A model generated the notes under the pieces. The model worked only from the letters and a program-made list of their open reading frames with translations. It had not been told where the DNA came from and made no database searches. From Hysterangium stoloniferum (lineage: Eukaryota > Basidiomycota > Agaricomycetes > Hysterangiales > Hysterangiaceae), in NCBI GenBank assembly GCA_015178975.1, contig WHVD01000001.1:3534001-3598000 (forward strand): a stretch of 64,000 nt of DNA, read 5' to 3'. Shown here piece by piece: positions 46,290 through 56,809 of the stretch; the first letter of the stretch is position 1, and each line of letters opens with the position of its first letter. Made by a program: the position numbers and the translations under genes.

Positions 46290-46664
46290 TTTGTTTTAGT
46301 TTTTATAATAATGTTGCATTTCGAACCTGTAAATTCAATGACAGAAAATATAAGGGGCAGCCAATCATCCAGACTTTCGAAAGTGTAAGTTTAAAATTCT
46401 TTTTTATTTATATGTTTCAACAATGATGTTCTTTAGATGATGGCATTTGGCAAGAATCAATTTATTGGATGCTCAGCATGGCAACCTGCTGAAGATGAAC
46501 ATGCCCACATTTTTTTCTCAATCCCACTCCATGTCTCCCAGTCTGCATTAAATGATATTTTCACTACCCAGGGTTCCACATCTCAGGATACTGAAAAGCA
46601 TACAGGTCCTTGCTATTATACCATCCCACCAACTGTTGGTTTGAAACAGGAGAAATGCTGTTAA
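46290..46664 (+). CDS. Unknown two-exon reading frame (3' part)
   Basis: An open stretch after TTGTTTTAG (about 46300) reads FRTCKFNDRKYKGQPIIQTF, then a 52-bp intron 46385-46436 (GTAAGT..CTTTAG), then MMAFGKNQFIGCSAWQPAED, HAHIFFSIPLHVSQSALNDIF and a stop at 46662-46664. The frame continues across the intron in phase, and the intron length and borders fit basidiomycete introns, so this looks like genuine coding sequence. CxxxF..K and GCSAW might hint at a small zinc-binding fold, but I do not recognise the family. The 5' end is not found. It could be a host gene piece carried by a transposon, as the neighbours are all mobile elements. Confidence 0.45.
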
Positions 46665-47118
46665 GTCTCAGTGCATATTATTATACACATATATATTGTT
46701 AATTTGCTATCTAGCCCACATACATTTTGAAAATGGAAAATTAATTAATGGCCTCATCACCCAGCATCAATGCCCCACTCAGATTATAATATGTACTCCA
46801 ATTGATCATTCCATTTGAAAAGCTGTCATCATAACCACACCTGGACTCCCCCACATCTGAGCCCTTCTACACACCACTCCCTCCTGAACTGGAGCCACCT
46901 CCATCTTCTTATAACATTCATTTATCTTGCCTCTAATCTGGACTATGCACCAATTCTGTGCCTGTGTTTCCACCTGCCACCTGCCCTCCCAATCTTAGTT
47001 CTAACCAATAACCATTTTAATTTTTTTATTACTGTAAAACTGTTTTGATTTTTTATTACTGTAATTATTTTAGTTCTTTTTGATATTTAGTCAATTATTC
47101 AAACTTCCTTAAATGGAC
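46665..47118. other. Spacer before Helitron H1
   Basis: Pyrimidine-rich with proline-type codons in places. No clear gene. Confidence 0.35.
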
Positions 47119-49500
47119 AGGACAACTCAACGCTTACAGATTATGCATAGCCTCCTTCCGCCTCCACCTCCTGTGGCACCATTACCCATTGGATGGCAGC
47201 CAGTTGTTGAGGCCAGGTTCCCAAGTCATGACCTGGGTCCTATGAACATATAGTGTCCAGACTGTGGAGCCTTTCACTGGATGGATGAGCATGTGGCAAA
47301 TAGCTCCAAGACACATCCAAAATTTGGCAAGTGTTGCAAGTGAGAAAAAGTCACCCTTCCAATACTTGAGCCAGTCACTCACACTTTAAGATCTCTCCTG
47401 GAAGATACATAATACAGACAATAGCAGGGAATTTCTGGAGAATATTCGTGCCTATAATAATGCTTTTGCATTTACATCACTGGGTGTTAATTTAGATGAG
47501 TCTGTCCTGTGAGGTGGTGGTGGCCCATATGTCTTCAAAATCCATGGTGAATTGTACCACCAGCATGGTTCCTTGATTCCTTACACAGAAGGTGTATCAT
47601 GTAGTTATGCTCAGCTTTACATCCATGATCCTGCATTGGCAGAGGAGGATGGAGTGAGGCAGGTATTGCAGCAGAGGCAGAATCACAGAGCAAATTGAAG
47701 CCTAAACAACCAAACCTTTTCTGACCTCCAGGATATGATGGAGCAATATAATCCTTTTATAGAACTCTATTGCCAGGTACATGAGTGATTGAGGACACAG
47801 GCAGAAACTCCAAGGTTACATGTTAGACTGAGCTACAAGGCTTTTAATGATCCACAATGGTACAACCTTCCAACTGGTGATGAGGGATTTATTAGAAAAG
47901 GAGGATCTTCCCTTTGGAGGGATGCCTATTGCCTGGGGAGGTGACTTCCAGCAGACTTTTCCTGTTGTATGTTATGGTACGTACATGGCGGGTCTCTGGA
48001 GAAACCTGTGGAATATCCAGTAGGACTTGGCTTCAGCTTATAGGCTGCACCCTTGCTAGATCGTGTCATCTAATTTCAGACAGGTGGATGGGAATCCCAG
48101 GGAGTCCAGGCAGGGGTCGTGGGTCAAGGGGTCATATGTCAGAGGTCGTGGGTTGAGAGGTTGTAAGTCGAGATAGGTGAGAGAGGTAAATGCGCCGGAG
48201 CCCGTGGGCTCCAACTAGTGTGAGCGGTGTAATTCAAGTAGGAGTTTAGAGCAGAAAATGTATTAGATTACTGGGGGGAATCTAAGCCGATTTTCTGACT
48301 GGATTGTACGTACAACATCTGCCAGTTAAAATAGACCATGGAGTGAATGTCATACCAAATCCAGTAATGATGAAACGGAACGAGCAAAACATAAAACGGG
48401 AATAGTAAACACCAAGTTTGGTGTTAGGAACGGGACGGAACAGAGTGGAGTCCGAATAGTGACAAATCATAAACCATAATGGGAAACGGAGTGGAAGCAG
48501 AGTCCGAATTGTGACAGGTCATTTGAGTAAAACGGGAACGGGGCTCTGTTAGAGGGATGACGGGTATTCTGAGCAGAGTCCGGTGACTGATGCATGGGAT
48601 GAGGTCAGAAATAGACAGAATGGAGTCCAGTGGGTTTTCCGATGACCAAAACACAATGTAACAAAGTCAAATGTAGACAAGTCTGACGTACGGAGTCCAG
48701 CAGGAAGTCCAGTAAACTGATAATGGGTGTGTATAGGGCGTGGGTGCATATAAGTTAGTGCCCGGAGTCCGGCAGGATTTCCAGTCGTAACATTGTACCA
48801 AAGTGTTCAAAAGAACAGATCATTGGACAATGTATCCAGAAATCAGAACTGTGGAAGCATATCAAGGTACTGTTCTTGAAAAACAATATGTGGGTGGACC
48901 AGGATGATCCACACAGTCAACAGTTTGCTAAGTGGCTCTTGGATGTAGGCCATGGAAAGAATTTGCCTTTGGATCATACAATGGATATCCCTCCTCATAT
49001 GATCTGCAGTCCAGAAATGTCTGATCTAATTGCTGAGATATATCCAGACATCCATGTGGATAGAGACCAGAGAGATTGGGAAGATGAAGACTTCTTAGAC
49101 TGGGCAATTCTGTGTCCAAGATATTCAGGGGTAGATGAGATTAATTCAGAACTTCTGAATAAATTCCCAGGGGAGAGTTGTGTGTACCACAGTGCTGATA
49201 CTGCAAGGGAGACAGTGAGACAGAAATTTATCCTGTAGAGTATTTGAACAGCCTGAATTTTGATGGAATCTCACCAAGTTGACTTGAGGTGAAGCCAGGA
49301 GTGCCTTTGATGCTATTGTGGAACATAGATCCACAGAGGGGGCTTTTCAATGGGACATGGTTGTGACTGGTGAAAATGGAAAATCATTTGCTTCAAGTGT
49401 GGATCTTAACTGGACCATGTACTGGAAAACTGGCATTTATTTCATGGATCAAAATAATTATGAATGATAATCAACTCCCATTTAAACTGCATCATATCAT
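47119..49500 (+). pseudogene. Helitron H1 Rep/helicase remnant, internally deleted
   Basis: Plus strand. The N-terminal part (47150-47885) has LPIGWQPVVE, CPDCGAFHWMDEHV, HPKFGKCCK, GGGGPYVFKIHGELYHQHGS and DLQDMMEQYNPF, matching H2 and H3. At about 47885 it jumps from ..NLPTGDEG straight to the helicase block LLEKEDLPFGGMPIAWGGDF, so the HUH nuclease and Walker A are lost in a deletion of roughly 2 kb. The helicase then continues after the solo LTR (48793-49250: DIPPHMICSPEMSDLIAEIY, RDWEDEDFLDWAILCPR) and fades out at an ATC run near 49500. There are several stops and frame changes. Inactive. Confidence 0.85.
47970..48792 (-). repeat. Solo LTR, family A, inside Helitron H1 (fossil, complete)
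   Basis: 823 bp with perfect duplication TTGTA (47965-47969, 48793-48797). The interrupted helicase sequence (CCTGTTGTA / CCAAAG) is continuous in H3 at about 59211-59225, which fixes both ends. Confidence 0.95.
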
Positions 49501-49609
49501 CATCATCATCCATATAAATGAATTTTGCTTGGTGGGTTGTGGGCACAAAAATATGCGAAAATCCCAACTGGGTGAAAAAAGACACTGGAAAAATAAAAGG
49601 TGTCATTAG

Positions 49610-50060
49610 TGACTCAGCTTTCATTGTTACATCAGCACGGAACCAAATCTGGAAGCATTTTCACAATTGTGGGGGTATTTTTAATGTCAGGGAGCTTTTT
49701 GGCACTCGTAGGAGTATTCTTTAGCACCGTGGGAGCATTTTTACATGTGCAGAATTATTTTATGGGATGTGTGGGAGCATTTTCACCCACATGGATTTAT
49801 TTTACATATGCAGGAGCATTTTCAACTGTGTGGATGTATTTTATGCATGTGCGGGAGCATTTTCACCTCCGCAGAATTATTTTATGGATGCGTGTGAGTA
49901 TTTTCACCCATGCGGATTTATTTTACAATTCATGGGAGCATTTTCAACTGTGCAGATGTACATATTTTATGCATGTGCAGGAGCATTTTTGCCTCCATGG
50001 AATTATTTTATGGATGCATAGGAGTGTTTTCACCTGTGCAGGAGCATTTTTAGTGGCAGA
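49610..50060. repeat. 41-bp tandem repeat, GTGGGAGCATTTTCAC family
   Basis: About ten units, starting near 49731, 49773, 49812, 49853, 49893, 49934, 49979 and 50020. Consensus includes GGGAGCATTTTCAC, then ATGTGGATTTATTTTA. The same motif returns at 56220-56400 in front of Helitron H3, which ties the repeat to the Helitron family. Confidence 0.88.
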
Positions 50061-50224
50061 CCCTTCATGGTGGCATTTCAAAGCCAGTTCCCCAGAGAAG
50101 GATCGCATATCCCTTGGAGAGTTCTATGGGGATTTCCAGGAAACACAATAAAATCAGAGAATAAGTAAAATAAAATAAATCAAAATATAGCACAATAAAT
50201 CAAAATAAAATACACTAAATTAAA

Positions 50225-50427
50225 ATAAAATTCATTGTGACTGTTGTTTCCTTTTGTAACCATTGTTTGCTTTTGTAAATGTTGTTTGCTTTTGTGACTG
50301 TTGTTTCCTTTTGTGACTGCTGTTTTCTTTTGTGACCATTGTTTCCTTTGGTGACCATTGTTTCCTTTTGTAACTGTTGTTTCCTTTTATTGCCATTGTT
50401 TCCCTTTGCAACTATTGTTTCCCATTC
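50225..50427. repeat. 19-bp minisatellite, TTGTTTCCTTTTGTGACCA
   Basis: About ten units with scattered changes, continuing into the next array. Confidence 0.85.
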
Positions 50428-50784
50428 TTTAAAGACTTTCCATTCTTTAAAGACTTTCTGCTCTTTAAAGACTTTCTGCTCTTTAAAGACTTTCTGCTCT
50501 TTAAAGACTTTCTGCTCTTTAAAGACTTTCTGCTCTTTAAAGACTTTCTGCTCTTTAAAGACTTTCTGCTCTTTAAAGACTTTCTGCTCTTTAAAGACTT
50601 TCTGCTCTTTAAAGACTTTCTGCTCTTTAAAGACTTTCTGCTCTTTAAAGACTTTCTGCTCTTTAAAGACTTTCTGCTCTTTAAAGACTTTCTGCTCTTT
50701 AAAGACTTTCTGCTCTTTAAAGACTTTCTGCTCTTTAAAGACTTTCTGCTCTTTAAAGACTTTCTGCTCTTTAAAGACTTTCTG
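50428..50784. repeat. 18-bp minisatellite, CTCTTTAAAGACTTTCTG x20
   Basis: About 20 nearly identical units. Being a multiple of three and stop-free, it makes open frames on both strands (SLKTFC repeats on plus, RKSLKS on minus), which I treat as by-products. Confidence 0.95.
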
Positions 50785-50955
50785 TTCTCCAAACAGTTTC
50801 TGTTCTCCAAACAGTTTCTGTTCTCCAAACAGTTTCTGTTCTCCAAACAGTTTCTGTTCTCCAAACAGTTTCTGTTCGCCAAACAGTTTCTGTTCTCCAA
50901 ACAGTTTCCATTCTCCAAACAGTTTCCATTCTCCAAACAGTTTCCGTTCTCCAAA
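50785..50955. repeat. 18-bp minisatellite, TTCTCCAAACAGTTTCTG x9
   Basis: Nine to ten units, in phase with and clearly related to the preceding array (shared TTTCTG and AAA core). Confidence 0.93.
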
Positions 50956-50959
50956 TAGC

Positions 50960-51300
50960 CATGATTCCTTTTGTAATCTTTGTTTCCTTTTCTAACAGTT
51001 ATTTTCTTTTGTGATGGTTGTTTTCTTTTATGATGGTTGTTTCCTTTTATGATGGTTGTTTCCTTGTGATGGTTGTTCCCTTTTGTGATGGTTGTTCCCT
51101 TTTGTGATGGTTGTTTCCTTTTGTGATGGTTGTTTCCTTTTGTGATGGTTGTTTCCTTTTGTGATGGTTGTTTCCTTTTGTGAAGGTTGTTTCCTTTTGT
51201 GATGGTTGTTTCCTTTTGTGAACATTGTTTCCTTTTGTGACTGTTGTTCTCTTTTGTAACCAGTGATCCTTTTTGTCACTATTGTTTCCCTTTGTGAGTG
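50960..51300. repeat. 19-bp minisatellite, GTGATGGTTGTTTCCTTTT
   Basis: About 15 units. Same family as 50225-50427, so the two 18-bp arrays are embedded in an older 19-bp array. Confidence 0.92.
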
Positions 51301-51329
51301 GTTTTCATTCTTTAAATGGTTTCGTTTAT

Positions 51330-51500
51330 AATCCACTTTCCATTCTAATGTGACTTTCCATTCTAACATGACTTTCCATTCTAATGTGACTTTCCGTTCT
51401 AACATGGCTTTCTGTTCTAATGTGACTTTCCATTCTAATGTGACTTGCCGTTCTAATGTGACTTTCCATTCTAACGTGACTTTCCACTCTAACAGTTTCT
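51330..51500. repeat. 18-bp minisatellite, ACTTTCCATTCTAATGTG
   Basis: About nine units. The TTTC.(A/G)TTCT core again resembles the other 18-bp arrays. Confidence 0.9.
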
Positions 51501-51517
51501 CTTTTAAAACAATGGAC

Positions 51518-51650
51518 CTCAGAAATACTTAAGAGTTGTGGATGCAGGGGGGTTTGGGGGCCCTTCGCCCCCCAACAAGCCAGAGCCTGCAGCGAGCAGT
51601 GGGGCAGGTCATGAAGTGACCGCCCCGCAGCGTAGCAAGGGTTCTCAGGC
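51518..51650 (+). repeat. Helitron-associated GC-rich hairpin module, copy 1
   Basis: Shared with 60140-60290 (CTCAGAAATACTTAAGAG, GGGGGGTTTGGGGG, GCAGCGA, GCAAGGGTTC(C/T)CAGGCTTGT). It holds a strong hairpin, GGGGCAGGTCA-TGAAG-TGACCGCCCC, at 51601-51626, and a second, TTGGGGG..CCCCCAA, at 51553-51574. In H3 the module lies 60-210 bp past the helicase stop, so it is probably the Helitron 3' region, where a hairpin is expected. No CTRR terminus could be fixed. Confidence 0.7.
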
Positions 51651-51837
51651 TTGTCATCATATAAAGTAAAGTTGTACGGTGGGTGGTGGGTCCCATTTTC
51701 CTTTTTTGGTAGCTCGGGCACCTGGTGATGCCCAAGCCCTGTCATGGCTTTCTCCCTCCACCTGGCCCTCTGCTACCTGTATTGTTTGGGACCCCTCTTG
51801 AACTAATTCTGTAAGGTATTAGGTCCTCATTAAAGGC

Positions 51838-52791
51838 AGTTGAGTCCTGTATCATATTTTATTATAATTTTGCTTTTTTAATGATTAAATAATATGTATA
51901 CAGCCGGAATTGATCTCTTTCCACACTTTTCTCTCACTCTAAATTTGGAAATAGACTCTCTGAAGGATATACACTGTCTTCAGGTGTGTTTAGGGATCAG
52001 TTTACACTGTTATACAGTATGTATAATCTCTTTTTCTATCCTTTTTTGGGTCATTTTAGTATATTTTGCTTCAATCCCCCTCCATCTACCTTTGACTTCT
52101 CAATTGGTGTATTCTCCCTCTGTTCTTAAGGTACAAGGTGAGTCCTGGCTTTTGATTAATTTCTGCTCCTTTAATCATTAAATAATATATATGCAGTCAC
52201 AATTGGCCTCTTTCTACACTTCTCTCTGGCTCTAAATTTGGGAATAGACTCTCTGAAGGATATACCCTGTCTTCAGGTGTGTTTGTGATCTGTTTACATT
52301 GCTATCCAATATTTAATCTCTTTTTCTATGCTTTTTTGGACCATTTTAGTATATTTTGCTTCAATCCCTCTCTCCCTGCTCAATTTCTACATTCCTCCTC
52401 TGCTGTTGAGTGCTTTTTAAGGCACAAGGTGAGTCCTGGCCTTTAATTAATTGTTTGGTTTGTTTAATTAATAAATTAAAATAAATTTCATAATAGTTGG
52501 CCCCTTTCTGCCACTTTTTTGCCCAGTCACCTATTCTTTCCCCCTTTGAGAAATCTCCCAGTATGTTATTTTGGGTGCTCTTCCTTAGCATAAAATTGTT
52601 TAATATTTATTTTAGGACTCATTCTCTCCAATATTTGACTGGACTTTTCTTTGGATTCATCTGCTCTTCCTGTTTCCTCATTCTTCTACTCCTCCTATTA
52701 TTTGTCACTGCTTTCTAATAATCAGGACAATTTTAAAGGTGAACTCCTGTTTTTATATTTATATTTTAACAATCAAATAATTCATATCCAG
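51838..52791 (+). repeat. ~300-bp exon-plus-intron modules, four copies, upstream of H2
   Basis: Intron-like segments at 51838-51903 (donor decayed), 52138-52196 (GTGAGT..TGCAG), 52429-52496 (GTGAGT..AATAG) and 52739-52791 (GTGAAC..CCAG) start 300, 291 and 310 bp apart. Donors of the middle two share ACAAGGTGAGTCCTGGC. The stretches between share GACTCTCTGAAGGATATA and TGTCTTCAGGTGTGTTT. A further such intron is at 56712-56775 before H3. This looks like a repeated spliced 5' leader. Confidence 0.7.
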
Positions 52792-52999
52792 TGCATTTCC
52801 TGTATTTGTCTTGGCCTCCTGATTTGGCTGCACACATCTTGAGATCATTCTATTGCTCATAAGTGGGTTAGTGCCATTGGCTTATGCTGCTGTCAATTGT
52901 TAATGCCTTTTGGGACCTTCTTTTTTTATAGACTCATCTGCTTTTCACATTCCCTCTGCCCTAGCTGTCTACTCTCCCAGCTTAGCTGAACCATCTATT

Positions 53000-55590
53000 A
53001 TGGACCCTCCTCAAACACCTGAGCGTCATTGTCAGCAGGAGCAAGATGAAGAACATGGGCAGCATTTGCAAATGACCTCTCCAACTATCTGCCGTGAGTG
53101 TTCTGATATGCAGAATCAGTTACATGATATCCCACCACCTCCTCAACCATTCCTACATCCTCCAGCAGTTGCAGGCCCATCTCATGATGATCCATTTTTG
53201 GTTCCTGGGCATCCTGCAGTAATGCCTCACCATGGTAGACATCCTCCTGCCCTCTGCCACCATTGTAGCCTCCACAGAATCCACATGTACCTGCAAATCA
53301 AGCTGTGCCACCCCCACTTGGTTCTGTTGCAGTGGCTGCCATGCATGCTCAGGCTGAAGCTCTACAAGCAGCCTTGCAACCTTCTCGCCATAAATGTGCA
53401 AATAAAAATATAACTCAACAACCATTGCCTCCTCAACCTCCAGTGGTTGCAGGCCCATCTCATGATAATCCATTGTTGGTTCCTGGGCATCCTGCAGTAA
53501 TGTCTCACCATGGCAGAAATCCTCCTGCCTCTGCCACAATTGCAGCCTCCTCAACAGAATCCACATGCACCTGCAAATCAAGCTGTGCCACCCCCACTTG
53601 GCTCTGCTGCAGTGGCTGCCATGTGTGCTCAGGCTGAAGCTCTACAAGCAGCCTTGTGACCTTCTGGGCATACACATGTAAATGCAAATATACTTCAACA
53701 ACCACAGGCACATACAAATGTAAATATAGCTGTACAACCAGAGGCAGCCATTTTACAATTGGCACCACCACAGCACCACCATCCACCTAGCCATGTAGCT
53801 CCACAAGTGCCTAATTTACAATGGGAACCACCACAGCACCACCATCCACCTAGGCATGCAGCCCCACAGGTACCTATATTGCAATTGGCACCACCACAGC
53901 ACCACCATCCACCTAGGCATGCAGCCCCACAGCTACCTATATTGCAATTGGCACCACCACAGCACCACCACCATCCATCTCTGCAACCAGGACCACCTAT
54001 TCAGCATGGTCAGCCAGCAGCAAATGCAGCTGTACAACCACAGCTGCAATGGGTTCCACCTCCTGCCATGCCTCCCCCACCTGCTGTCATGCCACCACCT
54101 CCAGCTATTCCACATCCAGCAGCAAATGCAGCTGTACAACCACAGCTACAATGGGTTCCACCTCCTGCCATGCCTCCACCTCCAGCCATTCCACAGCCTG
54201 CAGCCATGCCTCCACCTCCACCTCTCATTCCACAATTACCCATTGGATGGCAACCTGTGGTGGAGGACAGGTTTCCAAGATATAATTTGGGACATATGGA
54301 TATACAGTGTTCAGACTGTGGAGCTATACATTGGATGGATGAGCACATCTCAAATAGCTCTAAAACACATCCAAAATTTGGCAAGTGTTGCAAGAGAGGA
54401 AAGGTGGCCCTTTCCATACTTGAGCCAGTCCCTCACACTTTAAGGTCTCTCCTGGAGAATAACACAGACAATGGAAGGGAATTTCTCAAGAATATTTGTG
54501 CCTATAATAATGCATTTGCATTTACATCACTGGGTCAATTTGGATAAGTCTGTCTTGTAAGGTGGTGGTGGCCCATATGTCTTCAAAATTCATGGTGAAT
54601 TGTATCACCAGCATGGTGCCTTGATTCCTTACACAGAAGGTGTATCAGGTAGTTATGCTCAGCTTTACATCCATGATCCTGCATTGGCACAGGAGGATGG
54701 ACTGAGGCAGGCATTGCAGCAGAGGCAGAATCACAGGGCAAGTAGAAACCTAAATAACCAAACTTTTTCTGACTTGCAGGATATGATGGAGCAATATAAT
54801 CCCTTTATACAACTCTATCACCAGGCACATGAGCGATTAAGGACTCCAAGGTTACATGTCAGACTGAGCTACAAAGCTTTTAATGATCCCAGATGGTACA
54901 ATCTTCCAACCAGTGATGAACTTGCAGTCATTCTCCCTGGAGATGGTGATACAGGTCATGGTGACCCAAGGGATATTATTGTTCAGAGGAGAGGGGGTCA
55001 GTTCCATCATGTACATGATGCACAAGCCATTTATACACCCCTTCATTATGTCATGCTCTTTCCCAGGGGTGAGTGTGGTTGGTCATGGGACATTCCCTAT
55101 GCCAATCAAAATTGGCAGCCCCAGCCTGGACAGCAGGATGAAAAAGGTGAAGATGAAGGTAAGAGTCAGAAGGTGACCAAATGTGAATATTATGCCTATC
55201 GCCTATTTCCCAGAGCATACAAAGCCATGACCCTTTTTTATGCACAAAGGCTGTATATTGTTAATGCCTGGGAAGTAACAGAGCAGCGCAGATTGAGATT
55301 TCTCAGGGATAATCAACCAAGGTTACAGTACATGCAGAACTCTACAACCAGGTGGTTGATGCCTTTACACGTGAGGATGTCAACACAGATGCCAATAGTA
55401 TTGGTCAGAGGGTGATACTCCCTTCAACATTTACTGGCAGTTCAAGGGATGTGAGACAAAGTTTGCAAAATTTATTTTCAATTGCACGAAAGTATGGCAA
55501 TGCCAACTGCTTCATCACCATGACAGCCAATCCCAAGTGGAAGGAGGTTACTGATGAATTACTTCCTAGCCAGACTCCAGCTGATTATAG
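53000..55590 (+). pseudogene. Helitron H2 Rep protein, N-terminal half, truncated
   Basis: ATG 53000 (MDPPQTPERHCQQEQDEE) follows TTTTTTTATAG, a possible splice acceptor. A proline/glutamine-rich leader contains a 279-bp tandem duplication (around 53171 and 53450) and four 63-bp in-frame units (53758-54010, APPQHHHPP), then PPAMPPPP repeats. The conserved part follows: LPIGWQPVVEDRFPRYNLG, CSDCGAIHWMDEH, HPKFGKCCKRGK (cysteine-rich), GELYHQHGALIPYTEG, and the Helitron_like_N block (MTLFYAQRLYIVNAWEVTEQ). The last part is the first Rep motif FITMTANPKW. It breaks off after LLPSQTPADY at about 55590, before the HUH motif. There are several frame changes and at least three stops. Inactive. Confidence 0.87.
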
Positions 55591-56219
55591 TAACTATCTA
55601 AGGTAGAGTAGATAGCTACAATGAAATAAAAGAATCGACCGGGAAGTGTGATTCCAAGTGACTGCTCAAGTGTAGAAAAGAGTAATGAGAGTTGAATGAT
55701 AGAGTAGCGTGGATGTTGTCTGCAGGGATTGAGATATAAATGGGGTTTTGACTGGTACAGTTCAAAACTAAGATTATGTAGATAGTTGAAGCCCATCTGT
55801 GACGGTCGAGACAATACCTCAATCATGACTTACAGGACACTAACTGTGTGTCTGGGTAAGTCATGGTTGTGAGATAAAAAAGTGTCTGAGTTCTAATTAC
55901 GGGTGCTAGAATACATGAGTCTGGCATATATGCACCCACAAGAGTCCATGTACCGCATACATAGGTTGTCGAACTAATATAAGTGTATAATAGAATAGAG
56001 AGAAAGAAGAAATAATAATGGGAATATAGTATGGGCTTATCCAGACTATATTTCCAAGCATATTTCACCATACCTCTCACACTAGGCACCCTATTCGTGA
56101 GGGCGTGGAGCACCCAACTTTTTCCCCGATTTGGCCCTGAAATCCCAATGAGGGCACATCAGCACCTGAATGGCCCGATAAGGCAGGTAAAAGGCACCAG
56201 AATTTAGTGTTATGAATGA
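55590..56219. other. Unidentified 630-bp segment breaking H2
   Basis: It begins with an 11-bp-arm hairpin, GTAACTATCTA..TAGATAGCTAC (55591-55620). No gene or terminal repeat pair was recognised. H2 does not resume beyond it, so it is not a simple insertion. Confidence 0.4.
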
Positions 56220-56400
56220 GTCAGTGTGGGAGCTTTTCTCCACTCACAGGAGTATTTCATGATGCCGTGGGAGCTTTTCTAATAGCGTGGGAGCATTTGT
56301 GATGCCGTGGGAGTATTCTGTCACATCGCGGGAAGTACTTTCATGACAGTGTAACTCTGTGGGAGCTTTTTCAACACCATGGGACCATTCCCTTTGCCGG
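56220..56400. repeat. GTGGGAGCATTT repeat before H3
   Basis: Six or so degenerate units of CCGTGGGAGC(A/T)TTT. Related to the 41-bp array at 49610-50060. Confidence 0.7.
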
Positions 56401-56711
56401 TGTGGGAACACAGGAAGCCCGCATGCAGTCAAGCCTCAAGGCTGCCACTCTTATCTCCCTTCCCCCTCTCACCCAGCCGTCTCCTCCTCAGAGTTGCCAT
56501 CTGGAATTATTTCTCAACATATTAAACCTTTATCAAGGTGTGTTAAGATTGTATTTAATCTCATTTAATGTTGCTTTTCTGATTGATAATTATTTATTGT
56601 CATGTTATCATGCAGACAGAATCTGCCTCCCTTCTGGCCCTCTGCTCCCCATATTAGAGGTGGCCCTTCTCTGAAGTTTTCCTGGCCTCTTGGCACTATA
56701 TAAAAGGTGTG

Positions 56712-56775
56712 GTGAGTCTGTAGTTATTATTAATCAACTTTTACTTTTTTGATTGACTAAATAATTTGTCTGCAG
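56712..56775 (+). other. Intron-like segment upstream of H3
   Basis: GTGAGT..CTGCAG, 64 bp, with ATTAATCAAC as a possible branch region. Matches the H2 leader introns in ends and AT-rich body (GACTAAATAAT). Confidence 0.6.
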
Positions 56776-56809
56776 TCAAATTGCCCTTTCCTGGCAGTTC
56801 TTCTTATTC

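Noticed and set aside
50428-50955. CRISPR-like array
   Set aside because: Units are contiguous 18-mers without unique spacers, in a eukaryotic context with no cas genes.
50339-50995. Open frames of 180-218 codons encoding SLKTFC, SPNSFC and RKSLKS repeats
   Set aside because: The 18-bp units are multiples of three without stops, so every frame is open on both strands. No start context, signal or non-repeat domain.
53933-54417. Minus-strand frames opposite the proline-rich leader (Trp/Gly-rich)
   Set aside because: Shadow translations of the in-frame repeats of Helitron H2; the plus strand holds the conserved protein.
55590-56219. Simple insertion into Helitron H2
   Set aside because: H2 coding sequence does not continue on the right side and no paired ends or duplication are visible.
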